A stretch of 19,417 bases of DNA from an uncultured Novosphingobium sp. (GCA_937996535.1 CALKVF010000036.1:1-19417); one strand, 5' to 3'; counted from the stretch's first letter, positions 7,435-15,020 are shown. A program made the numbers and translations. The notes: a model not told the origin generated them from the sequence alone.

Positions 7435-8379
7435 TTAGGCGGAAACCTTGCCCAGCATCAACTTCATTGCGGCAATAATCCGCTGCATTTCAGCCTGTGC
7501 GCTGGGCAGGGCCTTGCGCGTGCTCGAAAAGTCATGGGTCAGCCCGGCCATGTGGAGGTAGAGCGTATCGATCCCGGCATCGACCAGCTTGGCGGCGATA
7601 CGGCGGCCCTGATCCTGCAGCGGATCGAGCCCGGCAGTGGCGACGATCGTGGGGCACATCCCGGCGGCACTGGCGTGGAGCGGGAAGGCGCGCGGATCGC
7701 CCGACTTGGGCAGGTAGAGCGAGAAGAACCATTCCATCGCCAGCTTGGTCAGCAGGTGGCCTTCGGCAAAGCGGACCATCGAGCCGTCCTCGGATTCGTC
7801 GGTGCAGGGATAGAGAAGGACTTGCAGCAGCATCGGCGCGGCGGCGGGCTTGTCGCACAGCGCGCGGGCGGTGACCGTGGCAAGGTTGCCCCCGGCGCTG
7901 CCGCCGATGGTGACAAGGCCGGTGATCGTGCGGTCGAGTTCCGCCGGGCTTGCAGCAAGCCAGCGCGCAGCCGCTTCGCAATCGTCGGGCGCCGCGGGGA
8001 AGGGGTGTTCGGGGGCCAGCCGGTAATCGACCGCGAGCACCGGCAGGTCGAGTTCGGCCGAAAGTTCGGTGCACAGCGAATTGTGGGTGTCGAGATCCCC
8101 GATCACGAAGCCGCCGCCGTGGAAGAACAGCACCACCGGCGAAGGATCGCGGGTTTCGCGCACGTCATAGAACCGCACCGGAATGTCGCCGCCGGGGCCG
8201 GGGCAGGTGAGGTTTTTGATTACCGCCATCGGGCGCGGATCGGCCTCGGTCATGGCCTTCAGCCCGAGGTAGCCTTCGCGCTGTTCCTGCGGGATCAGGG
8301 CCTCGGGGGCGGGCAGGCTGTTCACCAGGGCAAGAAAGCCTTTCACGTCCTCGCGGATGAAGGGGGTGGAATCGGTCAT
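7435..8379 (-). CDS. Alpha/beta hydrolase, hormone-sensitive-lipase (HSL) type esterase
   Basis: A 314-residue cytosolic carboxylesterase of the HSL/bacterial family IV group. It has the oxyanion-hole motif HGGG at 87-90 (FFHGGGFVIGD), the nucleophile elbow GGSAGG with Ser161, the acid Asp252 (AGLDPLQDQG) and the catalytic His282 (GLTHDF). DYRLAPEHPFPA (118-129) is also characteristic. The triad is complete and no signal peptide is seen. Substrates are usually short-chain esters, including xenobiotic or acylated-metabolite esters; the natural one cannot be told. GAGAGGA about 7 bases upstream supports the ATG at 8379. It is divergent from korA and followed closely by rppH. Confidence 0.9.
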   Translation of the reverse strand: MTDSTPFIREDVKGFLALVNSLPAPEALIPQEQREGYLGLKAMTEADPRPMAVIKNLTCPGPGGDIPVRFYDVRETRDPSPVVLFFHGGGFVIGDLDTHNSLCTELSAELDLPVLAVDYRLAPEHPFPAAPDDCEAAARWLAASPAELDRTITGLVTIGGSAGGNLATVTARALCDKPAAAPMLLQVLLYPCTDESEDGSMVRFAEGHLLTKLAMEWFFSLYLPKSGDPRAFPLHASAAGMCPTIVATAGLDPLQDQGRRIAAKLVDAGIDTLYLHMAGLTHDFSSTRKALPSAQAEMQRIIAAMKLMLGKVSA

Positions 8380-8492
8380 CGGGTGATCCTCTCTCGGCAG
8401 CGTTTAATCGACAGGTTAAGTCGCAGAATGCTACTTGACTAGCCGTCTTGGCAGTCCTCTTGTGGTTTTGGCGGTGCGACAGTTTTTCTTGA

Positions 8493-8521
8493 TTGCGCCG
8501 TGTGCAGGGAGGGGACTAGGG
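8493..8521 (+). promoter_or_regulatory. Candidate korAB promoter
   Basis: TTGCGC (8493-8498) and CTAGGG (8516-8521) are separated by 17 bases, a plausible -35/-10 pair for this GC-rich group. CTAG is uncommon in this DNA, and a similar CTAGGG lies ahead of the photolyase gene. Transcription would begin near 8528, leaving a leader of about 44 bases. It is a pattern match only. Confidence 0.4.
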
Positions 8522-8560
8522 CGCTGTGCGATGGGCAGGGCCGCGAACGGTCCGCTTGAC

Positions 8561-8565
8561 AAGGA
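8561..8565 (+). promoter_or_regulatory. Ribosome binding site of korA
   Basis: AAGGA lies 6 bases before the korA ATG at 8572 and supports that start. Confidence 0.7.
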
Positions 8566-8571
8566 ACACGC

Positions 8572-10443
8572 ATGGCAACGCAACTCGCCGAACCCGAAGT
8601 TCGCTCGAACTCCACCCCCGAAGCCGTGGTCGTCCGCTTTGCCGGTGATTCGGGCGACGGGATGCAGCTGACGGGCGGGCAGTTCACGCTCTCGACTGCG
8701 CTTTCGGGCAACGATCTGGCGACTTTCCCTGACTTTCCGGCTGAAATCCGCGCGCCGCAGGGCACGCTGTTCGGGGTGTCGGCCTTCCAGATCAACTTCG
8801 GCTCGACCGAGATCGACACCGCGGGCGATGCGCCCGACGTGCTGGTGGCGATGAACCCGGCCGCGCTCAAGACCAATGTCGGCGCGCTCAAGCCGGGCGG
8901 CCTGATCATTGCCGACAGTGGCGAGTTTTCGAAGCGCAACCTCGAAAAGGCCAAGTATGAGGTCAACCCGCTGGAGGACGGTTCGCTGTCCAAGTGGAAC
9001 TTGCTGGCCTTCGACATTTCCGCGCTGACGCTGGAATCGGTCAAGCCGTTCGGGCTGGGCAACAAGGAAGCCCTGCGCTGCAAGAACATGTGGACGCTGG
9101 GTCTGGCGCTGTGGATGTTCGATCGCGATCGCCAGCCGCTGATCGATTGGCTCAATGCCAAGTTCAAGAAGAACCCGGTGCTGGCCGAAGCCAACATCGC
9201 CGCGCTCAATGCCGGCCATGCTTACGGCGAAACCGCTGAAATCGGCGGGCAGGTCAAGAAGATCCACCTTGATCCGGTCGAAAGCGCGCCGGGGCTCTAT
9301 CGCACCATCACTGGGGCCGAGGCGGTTGCGCTGGGTCTGGTTGCGGGGGCGCAGCTCGCGCACCTGCCGATGTTCTTCGGCGGCTATCCGATCACGCCGG
9401 CCAGCTCGATCCTGCACTATCTCGCCGGGCTCAAGGAATTTGGCGTCACCACCTTCCAGGCGGAAGACGAAATCGCGGCGATCGCCTCGGCCATCGGCGC
9501 ATCCTATGCCGGGCATTTGGGCGTAACCTCGTCCTCGGGCCCGGGCATCGCGCTCAAGGGCGAAGCGATGGGCCTGGCGGTGATGACCGAACTGCCGCTG
9601 GTGATCGTCAACTCGCAGCGCGGCGGCCCTTCGACCGGCCTGCCGACCAAGACCGAGCAGTCGGATCTCTATCAGGCGGTCTATGGCCGCAATGGCGATA
9701 CGCCGATGCCGGTGATCGCCGCGCGCAGCGCCAGCGATGCGTTCGAATGCGCGATCGAGGCCTGCCGCATCGCGGTGCAGTACATGACCCCGGTGATGCT
9801 GCTGACCGATGGTTATATCGCCAACGCGGCCGAGCCTTGGAAGGTGCCGGATCCGGCCACCTTCAAGGAATTCCCCGCGACGTTCCTCCAGGCTCCCAAC
9901 GGGCCGGACGGCACGCTGCTGCCCTATGCCCGCGATGACAAGGGCGCGCGCCCGTGGATCAAGCCGGGCACGCCGGGCCTGATGCACCGCATCGGCGGGA
10001 TCGAAAAGAACCCGGGCACCGGCAATCTCGATTACAGCCCCGGCGCGCACCAGCAGATGACCGATGCCCGCAAGGACAAGGTTGATGGCGTGGCCAAGGG
10101 CATTCCGCAGCAGGAAGTCACCCTTGGCGATGCCAAGGGCAAGCTGGCCGTGGTTGGCTGGGGCAGCACCTACGGCCCGATCCATCAGGCCGTGCGCCGC
10201 GCGCGGGCCAAGGGGCTCGACGTGTCGCACGTTCATGTCCGCCACATCTGGCCGCTGCCGGAAAACCTCGGCGATCTGCTGCGTTCCTATGAGCGCATTC
10301 TGGTCCCCGAAATGAATACCGGCCAGTTCAAGACCGTGCTGCGCGACCAGTTCCTGATTGATGCCAAGCCCTACAACAAGGTGAGCGGTCAGCCGTTTAC
10401 CATCGCCGAAATTGAAGCCGCGATCGAAGGAGCGCTGGCATGA
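8572..10443 (+). CDS. korA: 2-oxoacid:ferredoxin oxidoreductase, fused gamma-alpha subunit
   Basis: A 623-residue KorA-type subunit. With KorB it oxidatively decarboxylates a 2-oxoacid, most likely 2-oxoglutarate, to the acyl-CoA, reducing ferredoxin. The N-terminal part (about 18-200) is the gamma domain, opening with FAGDSGDGMQLTGG (23-36). The alpha/pyrimidine-binding domain starts near 245 and carries the substrate motif YPITPAS (272-278), the FQAEDE acid segment (295-300) and RGGPSTGLPT (350-359). The last quarter is the transketolase-C-like domain. The gamma-alpha fusion and length (about 600-630) match aerobic bacterial KorA. The stop overlaps the korB start by 4 bases (ATGA), so the two subunits are made together. 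Assignment to 2-oxoglutarate rather than pyruvate or branched oxoacids rests on family resemblance. Confidence 0.92.
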   Translation: MATQLAEPEVRSNSTPEAVVVRFAGDSGDGMQLTGGQFTLSTALSGNDLATFPDFPAEIRAPQGTLFGVSAFQINFGSTEIDTAGDAPDVLVAMNPAALKTNVGALKPGGLIIADSGEFSKRNLEKAKYEVNPLEDGSLSKWNLLAFDISALTLESVKPFGLGNKEALRCKNMWTLGLALWMFDRDRQPLIDWLNAKFKKNPVLAEANIAALNAGHAYGETAEIGGQVKKIHLDPVESAPGLYRTITGAEAVALGLVAGAQLAHLPMFFGGYPITPASSILHYLAGLKEFGVTTFQAEDEIAAIASAIGASYAGHLGVTSSSGPGIALKGEAMGLAVMTELPLVIVNSQRGGPSTGLPTKTEQSDLYQAVYGRNGDTPMPVIAARSASDAFECAIEACRIAVQYMTPVMLLTDGYIANAAEPWKVPDPATFKEFPATFLQAPNGPDGTLLPYARDDKGARPWIKPGTPGLMHRIGGIEKNPGTGNLDYSPGAHQQMTDARKDKVDGVAKGIPQQEVTLGDAKGKLAVVGWGSTYGPIHQAVRRARAKGLDVSHVHVRHIWPLPENLGDLLRSYERILVPEMNTGQFKTVLRDQFLIDAKPYNKVSGQPFTIAEIEAAIEGALA

Positions 10444-11492
10444 ACGCTGTAACCCCCATCAATGTCACCACCACGCTCAAGGATTGGGAGAGCGATCAGG
10501 AAGTCCGCTGGTGCCCCGGCTGCGGCGACTACGCGATCCTCAAGGCGGTGCAGCGCACCCTGCCGGAAATCGGCGCCGATCCGGCCAAGACGGTGTTCGT
10601 CTCGGGCATCGGCTGCTCCAGCCGCTTCCCCTACTACATGGCGAGCTATGGCTTCCATACCATCCACGGCCGCGCGCCGGCCGTGGCAACCGGGATCAAG
10701 CTGGCCAATCCTGAACTGGATATCTGGCTGGTCACCGGTGATGGCGATGGGCTGTCGATCGGCGGCAACCACACGATGCACTTCATTCGGCGCAACCTGA
10801 ACTGCCAGATCATGCTGTTCAACAACGAGATCTACGGCCTGACCAAGGGGCAGTATTCGCCCACCAGCCGGGTTGGCACCACTAGCCCGACCTCGCCGCT
10901 GGGTTCGGTTGATCGGCCCGCGCTGCCTTGCGCGTTCGCGCTGGGGGTTGGCGCGCGCTTCATTGCCCGCGGGTTCGACGTGTCGAAGGAACTGCCCACC
11001 GTGCTCAAGGCGGCCCATGCCCACAAGGGCGCGGCCTTTGTCGAGATCTTCCAGAACTGCATCGTCTACAACAAGGACCGCTTCGAGGACTTCGCCGCTC
11101 CTAAGGGCGCCGAAGATCGTCAGCTGTGGCTCAAGAATGGCGAACCGATGCTGTTCGGCAGCGAGAAGACTGGCGGGGTCAAGGGCATTGCGCTCGATAC
11201 GGCCAAGCTCGAACTCAAGGTCGTCGACGTGGTCGATGGCGATTGGCAGGCAGCGGGCGTGATCGTCCACGATGTCACCAACCGTTCGATCGCGCATATG
11301 CTGGTCGAAATGCCGTTTGGGGCCTTCCCGATGGCGCTCGGCGTGCTCTACGACGATCCGCGCCCGACCTACGAGGAAGCCCTGCTGGGCCAGGATGCCA
11401 AGGCGCGCGAAGGCAAGGAAGCCAATCTCGCCAAGCTGCTCGCCAAGGGGCAGACCTGGACCGTGGCCGATCACGAAGGCCATCCGGCCTGA
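10440..11492 (+). CDS. korB: 2-oxoacid:ferredoxin oxidoreductase, beta subunit
   Basis: A 350-residue TPP- and iron-sulfur-binding subunit. Cys25 and Cys28 (WCPGCGDY), Cys59 (GIGCSSRFPYY) and Cys207 (FQNCIVYN) match the four ligands of the single [4Fe-4S] cluster known in archaeal OFOR beta subunits. The TPP/Mg2+ motif starts at GDGDG (100-104) and continues through GGNHTMH to FNNEIYGLTKGQ (127-138). All cofactor residues are present, so the complex should be functional. No ferredoxin gene lies beside it, so the electron acceptor is encoded elsewhere. ATGA overlap with korA indicates translational coupling. The photolyase gene follows after 42 bases that contain a strong inverted repeat. Confidence 0.93.
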   Translation: MNAVTPINVTTTLKDWESDQEVRWCPGCGDYAILKAVQRTLPEIGADPAKTVFVSGIGCSSRFPYYMASYGFHTIHGRAPAVATGIKLANPELDIWLVTGDGDGLSIGGNHTMHFIRRNLNCQIMLFNNEIYGLTKGQYSPTSRVGTTSPTSPLGSVDRPALPCAFALGVGARFIARGFDVSKELPTVLKAAHAHKGAAFVEIFQNCIVYNKDRFEDFAAPKGAEDRQLWLKNGEPMLFGSEKTGGVKGIALDTAKLELKVVDVVDGDWQAAGVIVHDVTNRSIAHMLVEMPFGAFPMALGVLYDDPRPTYEEALLGQDAKAREGKEANLAKLLAKGQTWTVADHEGHPA

Positions 11493-11498
11493 TCAGGC

Positions 11499-11526
11499 TT
11501 GGCGTCATGGCCGGAGGCGACTAGGG
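11499..11526 (+). promoter_or_regulatory. Candidate photolyase promoter just upstream of the start
   Basis: TTGGCG (11499-11504) and CTAGGG (11521-11526) are 16 bases apart. Transcription would begin near 11532-11534, giving an almost leaderless message, which would explain why no ribosome site stands near the ATG at 11535. This is a pattern match and may be chance. Confidence 0.35.
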
Positions 11527-11540
11527 CCCCGGCCATGACG
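11503..11540. repeat. Perfect 12-bp inverted repeat enclosing the photolyase start codon
   Basis: CGTCATGGCCGG (11503-11514) and CCGGCCATGACG (11529-11540) are exact reverse complements separated by 14 bases. The right arm contains the photolyase ATG (11535-11537). The left arm contains another ATG (11507) that opens a five-codon reading frame (MAGGD, stop TAG at 11522-11524). In RNA reading through from korB, the arms could pair and hide the photolyase start. There is no T-run, so it does not look like an intrinsic terminator. It could also be a protein-binding site. Confidence 0.75.
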
Positions 11541-12902
11541 ACGCCTTCCATCCTCTGGCTGCGCCGCGACCTGCGCCTGGCCGATCAGGCCGCGCTGGTG
11601 GCTGCCTGCGCTGCCGGGCCGGTGATCCCGGTCTATATCCTTGACGATGAAACCCCGCGCCACCGCCGGATGGGCGGGGCTTCGCGCTGGTGGCTGCATC
11701 ACAGCCTGACCAGCCTGGCCGCCGCGCTGGAGCAGCGCGGATCGCGCCTGATCCTGCGGCGCGGGGCGTGCGACGAGGTGCTGGCCGCGCTGGCCGCCGA
11801 AACCGGCGCGCGCGAGGTTCACGCGCTGCATCACTATGAACCGTGGTGGCGCAATGCCGAGCGCACCGTGGCCAAGCAGCTGACCCTGCACCTCCATCAC
11901 GGCAATTACCTTGCGCCGGCGGGATCGGTGCTGACCGGCAGCGGCACGCCGTTCAAGATCTACACCCCGTTCTGGCGCGCCTTGACCGAACGGATGCCGC
12001 CCGCGCCGTCGCTGCCGGCGCCCGATCATGTCCCCGCGCCCGAGGCTTGGCCCGAAAGCGAGCGGCTTGAGGATTGGGCCTTGCAGCCCAGCAAGCCCGA
12101 CTGGGCCGGCGGTTTCCGCGCCGAGTGGACCCCGGGCGAGGGCGGCGCGCGTGATCGCTTGGAGGTGTTTGCCGACCGAGCCGCACGCTATGAGCAGCGC
12201 CGCAATCTGCCCTCGGTCGAAGGCACATCGCGGCTTTCGGCGCACTTCCATTTCGGGGAAATCTCGCCCGCCACGGTATGGCAGGCCGTGGCCGATGCCG
12301 GGGGCAGCGTGGCGACATTCCTCGGCGAAGTGGGCTGGCGGGACTATGCCCAGAACGTGATCGTGCAATTGCCCGATTACGGCAGCCGCAACGCGCGCGA
12401 GGCCTATGACGCCTTCCCGTGGCGCGAAGGCGATGAGGCCGAGGCTGATTTCACCGCCTGGACCCAGGGGCGCACGGGCTATCCGATCGTCGATGCCGGG
12501 ATGCGCGAGCTGTGGGTCACGGGCTGGATGCACAACCGCGTGCGGATGATCGCGGCCAGCTTCCTGATCAAGCACCTGCTGATCGATTGGCGGCGCGGCG
12601 AACAATGGTTCTGGGATACGCTGGTCGATGCCGATTATGGCTCGAACGCGGTCAATTGGCAGTGGAGCGCGGGAACCGGGGTGGATTCCAACATGTTCGT
12701 GCGGATCATGGCCCCGCTCAGCCAGTCGGACAAGTTCGACGCGGCGGGCTATATCCGCACCTGGGTGCCGGAACTGGCCCATCTGCCCGATGCCGACATC
12801 CACGATCCGGCGCTGCCGGTGCGCGGCTATCCGCGCAAGCGGATCGACCACGCCGCCGGCCGCGCGCGTGCGCTGGCGGCGCACGGCGCGATCAGGGGCT
12901 AG
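11535..12902 (+). CDS. phrB: Deoxyribodipyrimidine photolyase (class I CPD type)
   Basis: A 455-residue light-dependent DNA repair flavoprotein that splits cyclobutane pyrimidine dimers. The N-terminal antenna domain begins ILWLRRDLRLAD (6-17). The C-terminal FAD-binding domain (about 215-440) has GEISPATVW (241-249), WRDYAQNV, GRTGYPIVDAGMREL (312-326), WMHNRVRM and NWQWSAGTG (374-382). The tryptophans expected for the electron-transfer chain are present near 309, 360 and 377. The ending FDAAGYIRTWVPEL matches class I photolyases rather than cryptochrome-DASH. The ATG at 11535 is chosen because the family's first strand begins there; an in-frame TTG at 11499 would add 12 unrelated residues. 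No ribosome site is close, and the start lies in an inverted repeat. The 3' end faces the helicase gene across only 12 bases. Confidence 0.93.
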   Translation: MTTPSILWLRRDLRLADQAALVAACAAGPVIPVYILDDETPRHRRMGGASRWWLHHSLTSLAAALEQRGSRLILRRGACDEVLAALAAETGAREVHALHHYEPWWRNAERTVAKQLTLHLHHGNYLAPAGSVLTGSGTPFKIYTPFWRALTERMPPAPSLPAPDHVPAPEAWPESERLEDWALQPSKPDWAGGFRAEWTPGEGGARDRLEVFADRAARYEQRRNLPSVEGTSRLSAHFHFGEISPATVWQAVADAGGSVATFLGEVGWRDYAQNVIVQLPDYGSRNAREAYDAFPWREGDEAEADFTAWTQGRTGYPIVDAGMRELWVTGWMHNRVRMIAASFLIKHLLIDWRRGEQWFWDTLVDADYGSNAVNWQWSAGTGVDSNMFVRIMAPLSQSDKFDAAGYIRTWVPELAHLPDADIHDPALPVRGYPRKRIDHAAGRARALAAHGAIRG

Positions 12903-12914
12903 TCTTACCGAGCG

Positions 12915-14747
12915 TTAGTTCGGGCGGTCGCGGCGCGGACCCTTGTAGGGGCCCTTGTGCGGTCCCTTGTTCGGACCCTTGTGATGGCGCGGCGGCGGAC
13001 CGCGGCGGTCATCATCGCCGCGCGGCTTGCGCGGCTGATAGGGCTTGCCCGAGGGGCCTGCACGGTTGCCGGCATGAAGCTGCGGACGGCCGCTGGAGTG
13101 GGAGCCGGTGTGGGGCGTGCGCTCGTCGTCATGGTGAGAACGCTTGGCCGTGTCGCGCGGCTTGCCGTCAAGCTGCTGGATGACCACTTCGTCATCGGGC
13201 TCGGCGGTGCGGCGCACGGCATCGATGAACCGGGCCGCAACCGGGCCGGGAACTTCGAACAGGGTTTCACGCCCGGTGATGCGGATTGCGCCGATTTCAC
13301 CGCGGCCAAGATGCCCGCGGCGGCACAGCAGCGGCAGGATCCAGCGCGGATCGGCATTCTGGCTGCGCCCGACGTTGAGGCTGAACCACACGCTGTCTTC
13401 GAACCCGGGGCGCGGCCCGCGCTGTTCGCGCGGGGTGTCGCTGGCCAGCAGTTCTTCGGGCTGGGGCAGACGCGCGCGGTGCGCGTGGACGAGCGCTGCG
13501 GCCAGTTCGCGCGGGGTGCGTTCGGCGAGCAGGCGGTCGGCGAGGGCTTCGTCCTGTTCGGTGACTTCGACCGGCGCGAGCAGGGTGGAGAGCAGGCGCT
13601 CGCTATCGGCGGTGCGGATGTCCTCGGCCGACGGCGCGGCGATCCATTCGGCCGGGATGCGCGCGCCGCGCAGCATGGATTCAACCCGCTTGCGGCGCGG
13701 ATAGGGCACGATCAGCACGGCCGTGCCCTTCTTGCCCGCGCGGCCGGTGCGGCCCGAGCGGTGCTGCAGGGTTTCGGCATCGCGCGGAATTTCGACGTGG
13801 ATCACCAGGCTGAGGCTGGGCAGATCGATCCCGCGCGCGGCAACGTCGGTGGCCACGCAGACCCGGGCGCGGCGATCGCGCATGGCCTGAAGCGCCTGGT
13901 TGCGTTCGTTCTGGCTATGCTCGCCCGAGAGCGAGACGACGGCAAAGCCGCGTTCGACCAGGCTGGAGTGCAGGTGACGGACGTTGTCGCGCGTGGCGCA
14001 GAACAGCATCGCGGTTTCCGCTTCGTGGAAGCGCAGCAGGTTGACCACGGCGTTTTCGATGTCAGCCGGGGCAACCGCGATCGCCTGATAGCTGATGTCG
14101 CCGTGGCCGCGATCTTCGCCGATGGTCGAAATGCGCAGCGCATCGCGCTGATAGCGGCGGGCGAGCGCGGCGATCTGCGCCGGCATGGTCGCCGAGAACA
14201 GCAGCGTGCGGCGTTCCGCCGGGGTGGCGTCGAGGATTTCCTCAAGGTCTTCGCGGAAGCCCATGTCGAGCATTTCGTCGGCTTCATCGAGGACGATGAC
14301 GCGTAGCGACGACAGGTCGAGCGCGCCGCGCTCAAGGTGGTCGCGCAGGCGGCCCGGGGTGCCGACGACGATGTGCGCGCCGTGGCTGAGATTGCGGCGT
14401 TCGCGGCTTGCGTCCATCCCGCCAACGCAGGTGGCGATGCGCGCGCCGGCCTTGCCGTAGAGCCACATCAGTTCGCGGCTGACCTGCAGTGCGAGTTCGC
14501 GGGTCGGGGCAATGATCAGCGCCAGCGGGGTTTCGGCGAACGGCAGGCGGGCTTCCTCGCCCAGCAGGTCGGCGGCCATGGCGAGGCCAAAGGCCACTGT
14601 CTTGCCCGAACCGGTCTGTGCCGAAACGATCAGGTCGCGGCCCTGGGCCTCGGCTTCGAGGACGGCGGCCTGAACCGCGGTGGGGGCGGCATAGCCGCGT
14701 TCGGTCAGGGCATCGCCGAGCATCGGCGCAAGGGAGGAAAACGGCAT
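12915..14747 (-). CDS. DEAD-box RNA helicase with DbpA-type RNA-binding domain
   Basis: A 610-residue ATP-dependent RNA helicase of the DeaD/DbpA kind, likely acting in ribosome assembly or mRNA unwinding. Motifs in order: Q region near 1-30, Walker A AQTGSGKT (43-50), PTRELALQ (81-88), TPGR (130-133), DEAD (154-157), SAT (185-187), ATDVAARGID (299-308) and HRSGRTGRAG (329-338). Residues about 452-528 (DSVWFSLNVGRSQNADPRW, then LCRRGHLGRGEIGAIRI) form the DbpA RNA-binding domain. The last 80 residues are hydrophilic and basic, with four repeats of X-Lys-Gly-Pro. The ATG at 14747 is preferred because the Q-motif region begins there; longer in-frame starts add unrelated sequence. The length is close to DeaD (about 630) and longer than E. 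coli DbpA (about 460), so I give no gene symbol. Confidence 0.92.
   Translation of the reverse strand: MPFSSLAPMLGDALTERGYAAPTAVQAAVLEAEAQGRDLIVSAQTGSGKTVAFGLAMAADLLGEEARLPFAETPLALIIAPTRELALQVSRELMWLYGKAGARIATCVGGMDASRERRNLSHGAHIVVGTPGRLRDHLERGALDLSSLRVIVLDEADEMLDMGFREDLEEILDATPAERRTLLFSATMPAQIAALARRYQRDALRISTIGEDRGHGDISYQAIAVAPADIENAVVNLLRFHEAETAMLFCATRDNVRHLHSSLVERGFAVVSLSGEHSQNERNQALQAMRDRRARVCVATDVAARGIDLPSLSLVIHVEIPRDAETLQHRSGRTGRAGKKGTAVLIVPYPRRKRVESMLRGARIPAEWIAAPSAEDIRTADSERLLSTLLAPVEVTEQDEALADRLLAERTPRELAAALVHAHRARLPQPEELLASDTPREQRGPRPGFEDSVWFSLNVGRSQNADPRWILPLLCRRGHLGRGEIGAIRITGRETLFEVPGPVAARFIDAVRRTAEPDDEVVIQQLDGKPRDTAKRSHHDDERTPHTGSHSSGRPQLHAGNRAGPSGKPYQPRKPRGDDDRRGPPPRHHKGPNKGPHKGPYKGPRRDRPN
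12937..12984 (-). repeat. Four tandem 12-bp repeats encoding the helicase X-Lys-Gly-Pro tail
   Basis: Four adjacent units, each starting GG-N-CCCTTGT on the plus strand (12937, 12949, 12961, 12973), keep a strict 12-base period. On the minus strand they encode HKGP, NKGP, HKGP and YKGP near the helicase C-terminus. Being in-frame and identical at the core, they probably arose by slippage or unequal exchange and may vary in copy number between strains. Confidence 0.85.
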
Positions 14748-14944
14748 GATATCAGCAAATCCAATAGTGCCGCGGGAAAACGGCAAATACCGCCGCCCCA
14801 GAGAAGGGCGGCGTGCGTCAGGTGTGATCGGCGGGGCGCGGGGCCATCGCGTCAAGGCTCATCTGCAGCCACAGGCTGCGCCGGCCTTGTCTTCAATCCG
14901 GATCGACCACATCGCGTCGGGGATTGCTTGTTCGGCCAGAAAGG
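14748..14944 (-). other. Gap between tRNA-Phe and the helicase gene
   Basis: This 197-base stretch holds no convincing gene. On the minus strand, two very short reading frames (14912-14859, 17 codons, and 14862-14818, 14 codons) overlap by ATGA, but neither resembles a known protein. A TTGACG at 14855-14850 could be a -35 element, without a good -10. Two stem-loops lie nearer the helicase start: the strong one at 14791-14813 and a weaker one with arms TGCCG and CGGCA at about 14768-14785. Confidence 0.5.
14791..14813 (-). terminator. Strong GC hairpin in the tRNA-Phe/helicase gap (terminator or leader element)
   Basis: CGCCGCCC (14791-14798) and GGGCGGCG (14806-14813) make a perfect 8-bp stem with a 7-base loop. 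On the minus strand it is followed by GTATTTGCCGTTTTCC, moderately T-rich but not a proper T-run. It may end the infA-to-tRNA-Phe transcript, or be part of the helicase 5' leader, 44 bases before its ATG. Confidence 0.45.
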
Positions 14945-15020
14945 TGGTGCCCGGAGGCGGATTCGAACCACCGACACGCGGATTTTCAATCCGCTGCTCT
15001 ACCAACTGAGCTATCCGGGC
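14945..15020 (-). tRNA. tRNA-Phe (GAA anticodon)
   Basis: On the minus strand the gene starts GCCCGGATAGCTCAGTTGG and folds as a full cloverleaf. The 7-bp acceptor pairs GCCCGGA with TCCGGGC (14949-14955). The D arm has AGCTCAGTTGGTAGAGC. The anticodon loop is TTGAAAA, giving GAA for phenylalanine. The T arm is GGTGGTTCGAATCCGCC. The discriminator base is A, and CCA is encoded (14947-14945). It lies 87 bases downstream of yacG on the same strand and may be the last gene of that cluster. No integrase or direct repeat marks it as an integration site here. Confidence 0.98.

Noticed and set aside
8431..10245. 604-residue frame antisense to korA
   Set aside because: Long open antisense frames are expected in GC-rich DNA. 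Its translation is Arg/His/Gly-rich without motifs, while the plus strand encodes a clear KorA.
11503..11540. Inverted repeat as a simple korAB intrinsic terminator
   Set aside because: There is no T-run after the stem, and the right arm lies inside the photolyase coding region, so I treat it as a regulatory or chance structure instead.
12957..14306. 449-residue plus-strand frame across the helicase gene
   Set aside because: No motifs; the minus strand carries the full ordered set of DEAD-box motifs.
14818..14912. Two tiny minus-strand frames (17 and 14 codons) joined by ATGA after tRNA-Phe
   Set aside because: Too short, no ribosome site and no recognisable family. The overlap can arise by chance; kept only as a note in the gap entry.
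14746..15009. Plus-strand open frame containing the peptide GGGFEPPTRGFSIRC
   Set aside because: It is the antisense translation of tRNA-Phe; such peptides are a common annotation artefact. The frame also has no ribosome site.
14945..15020. tRNA-Phe as an integration site for a genomic island
   Set aside because: No integrase, no repeated tRNA 3' fragment and no change in gene style on either side.
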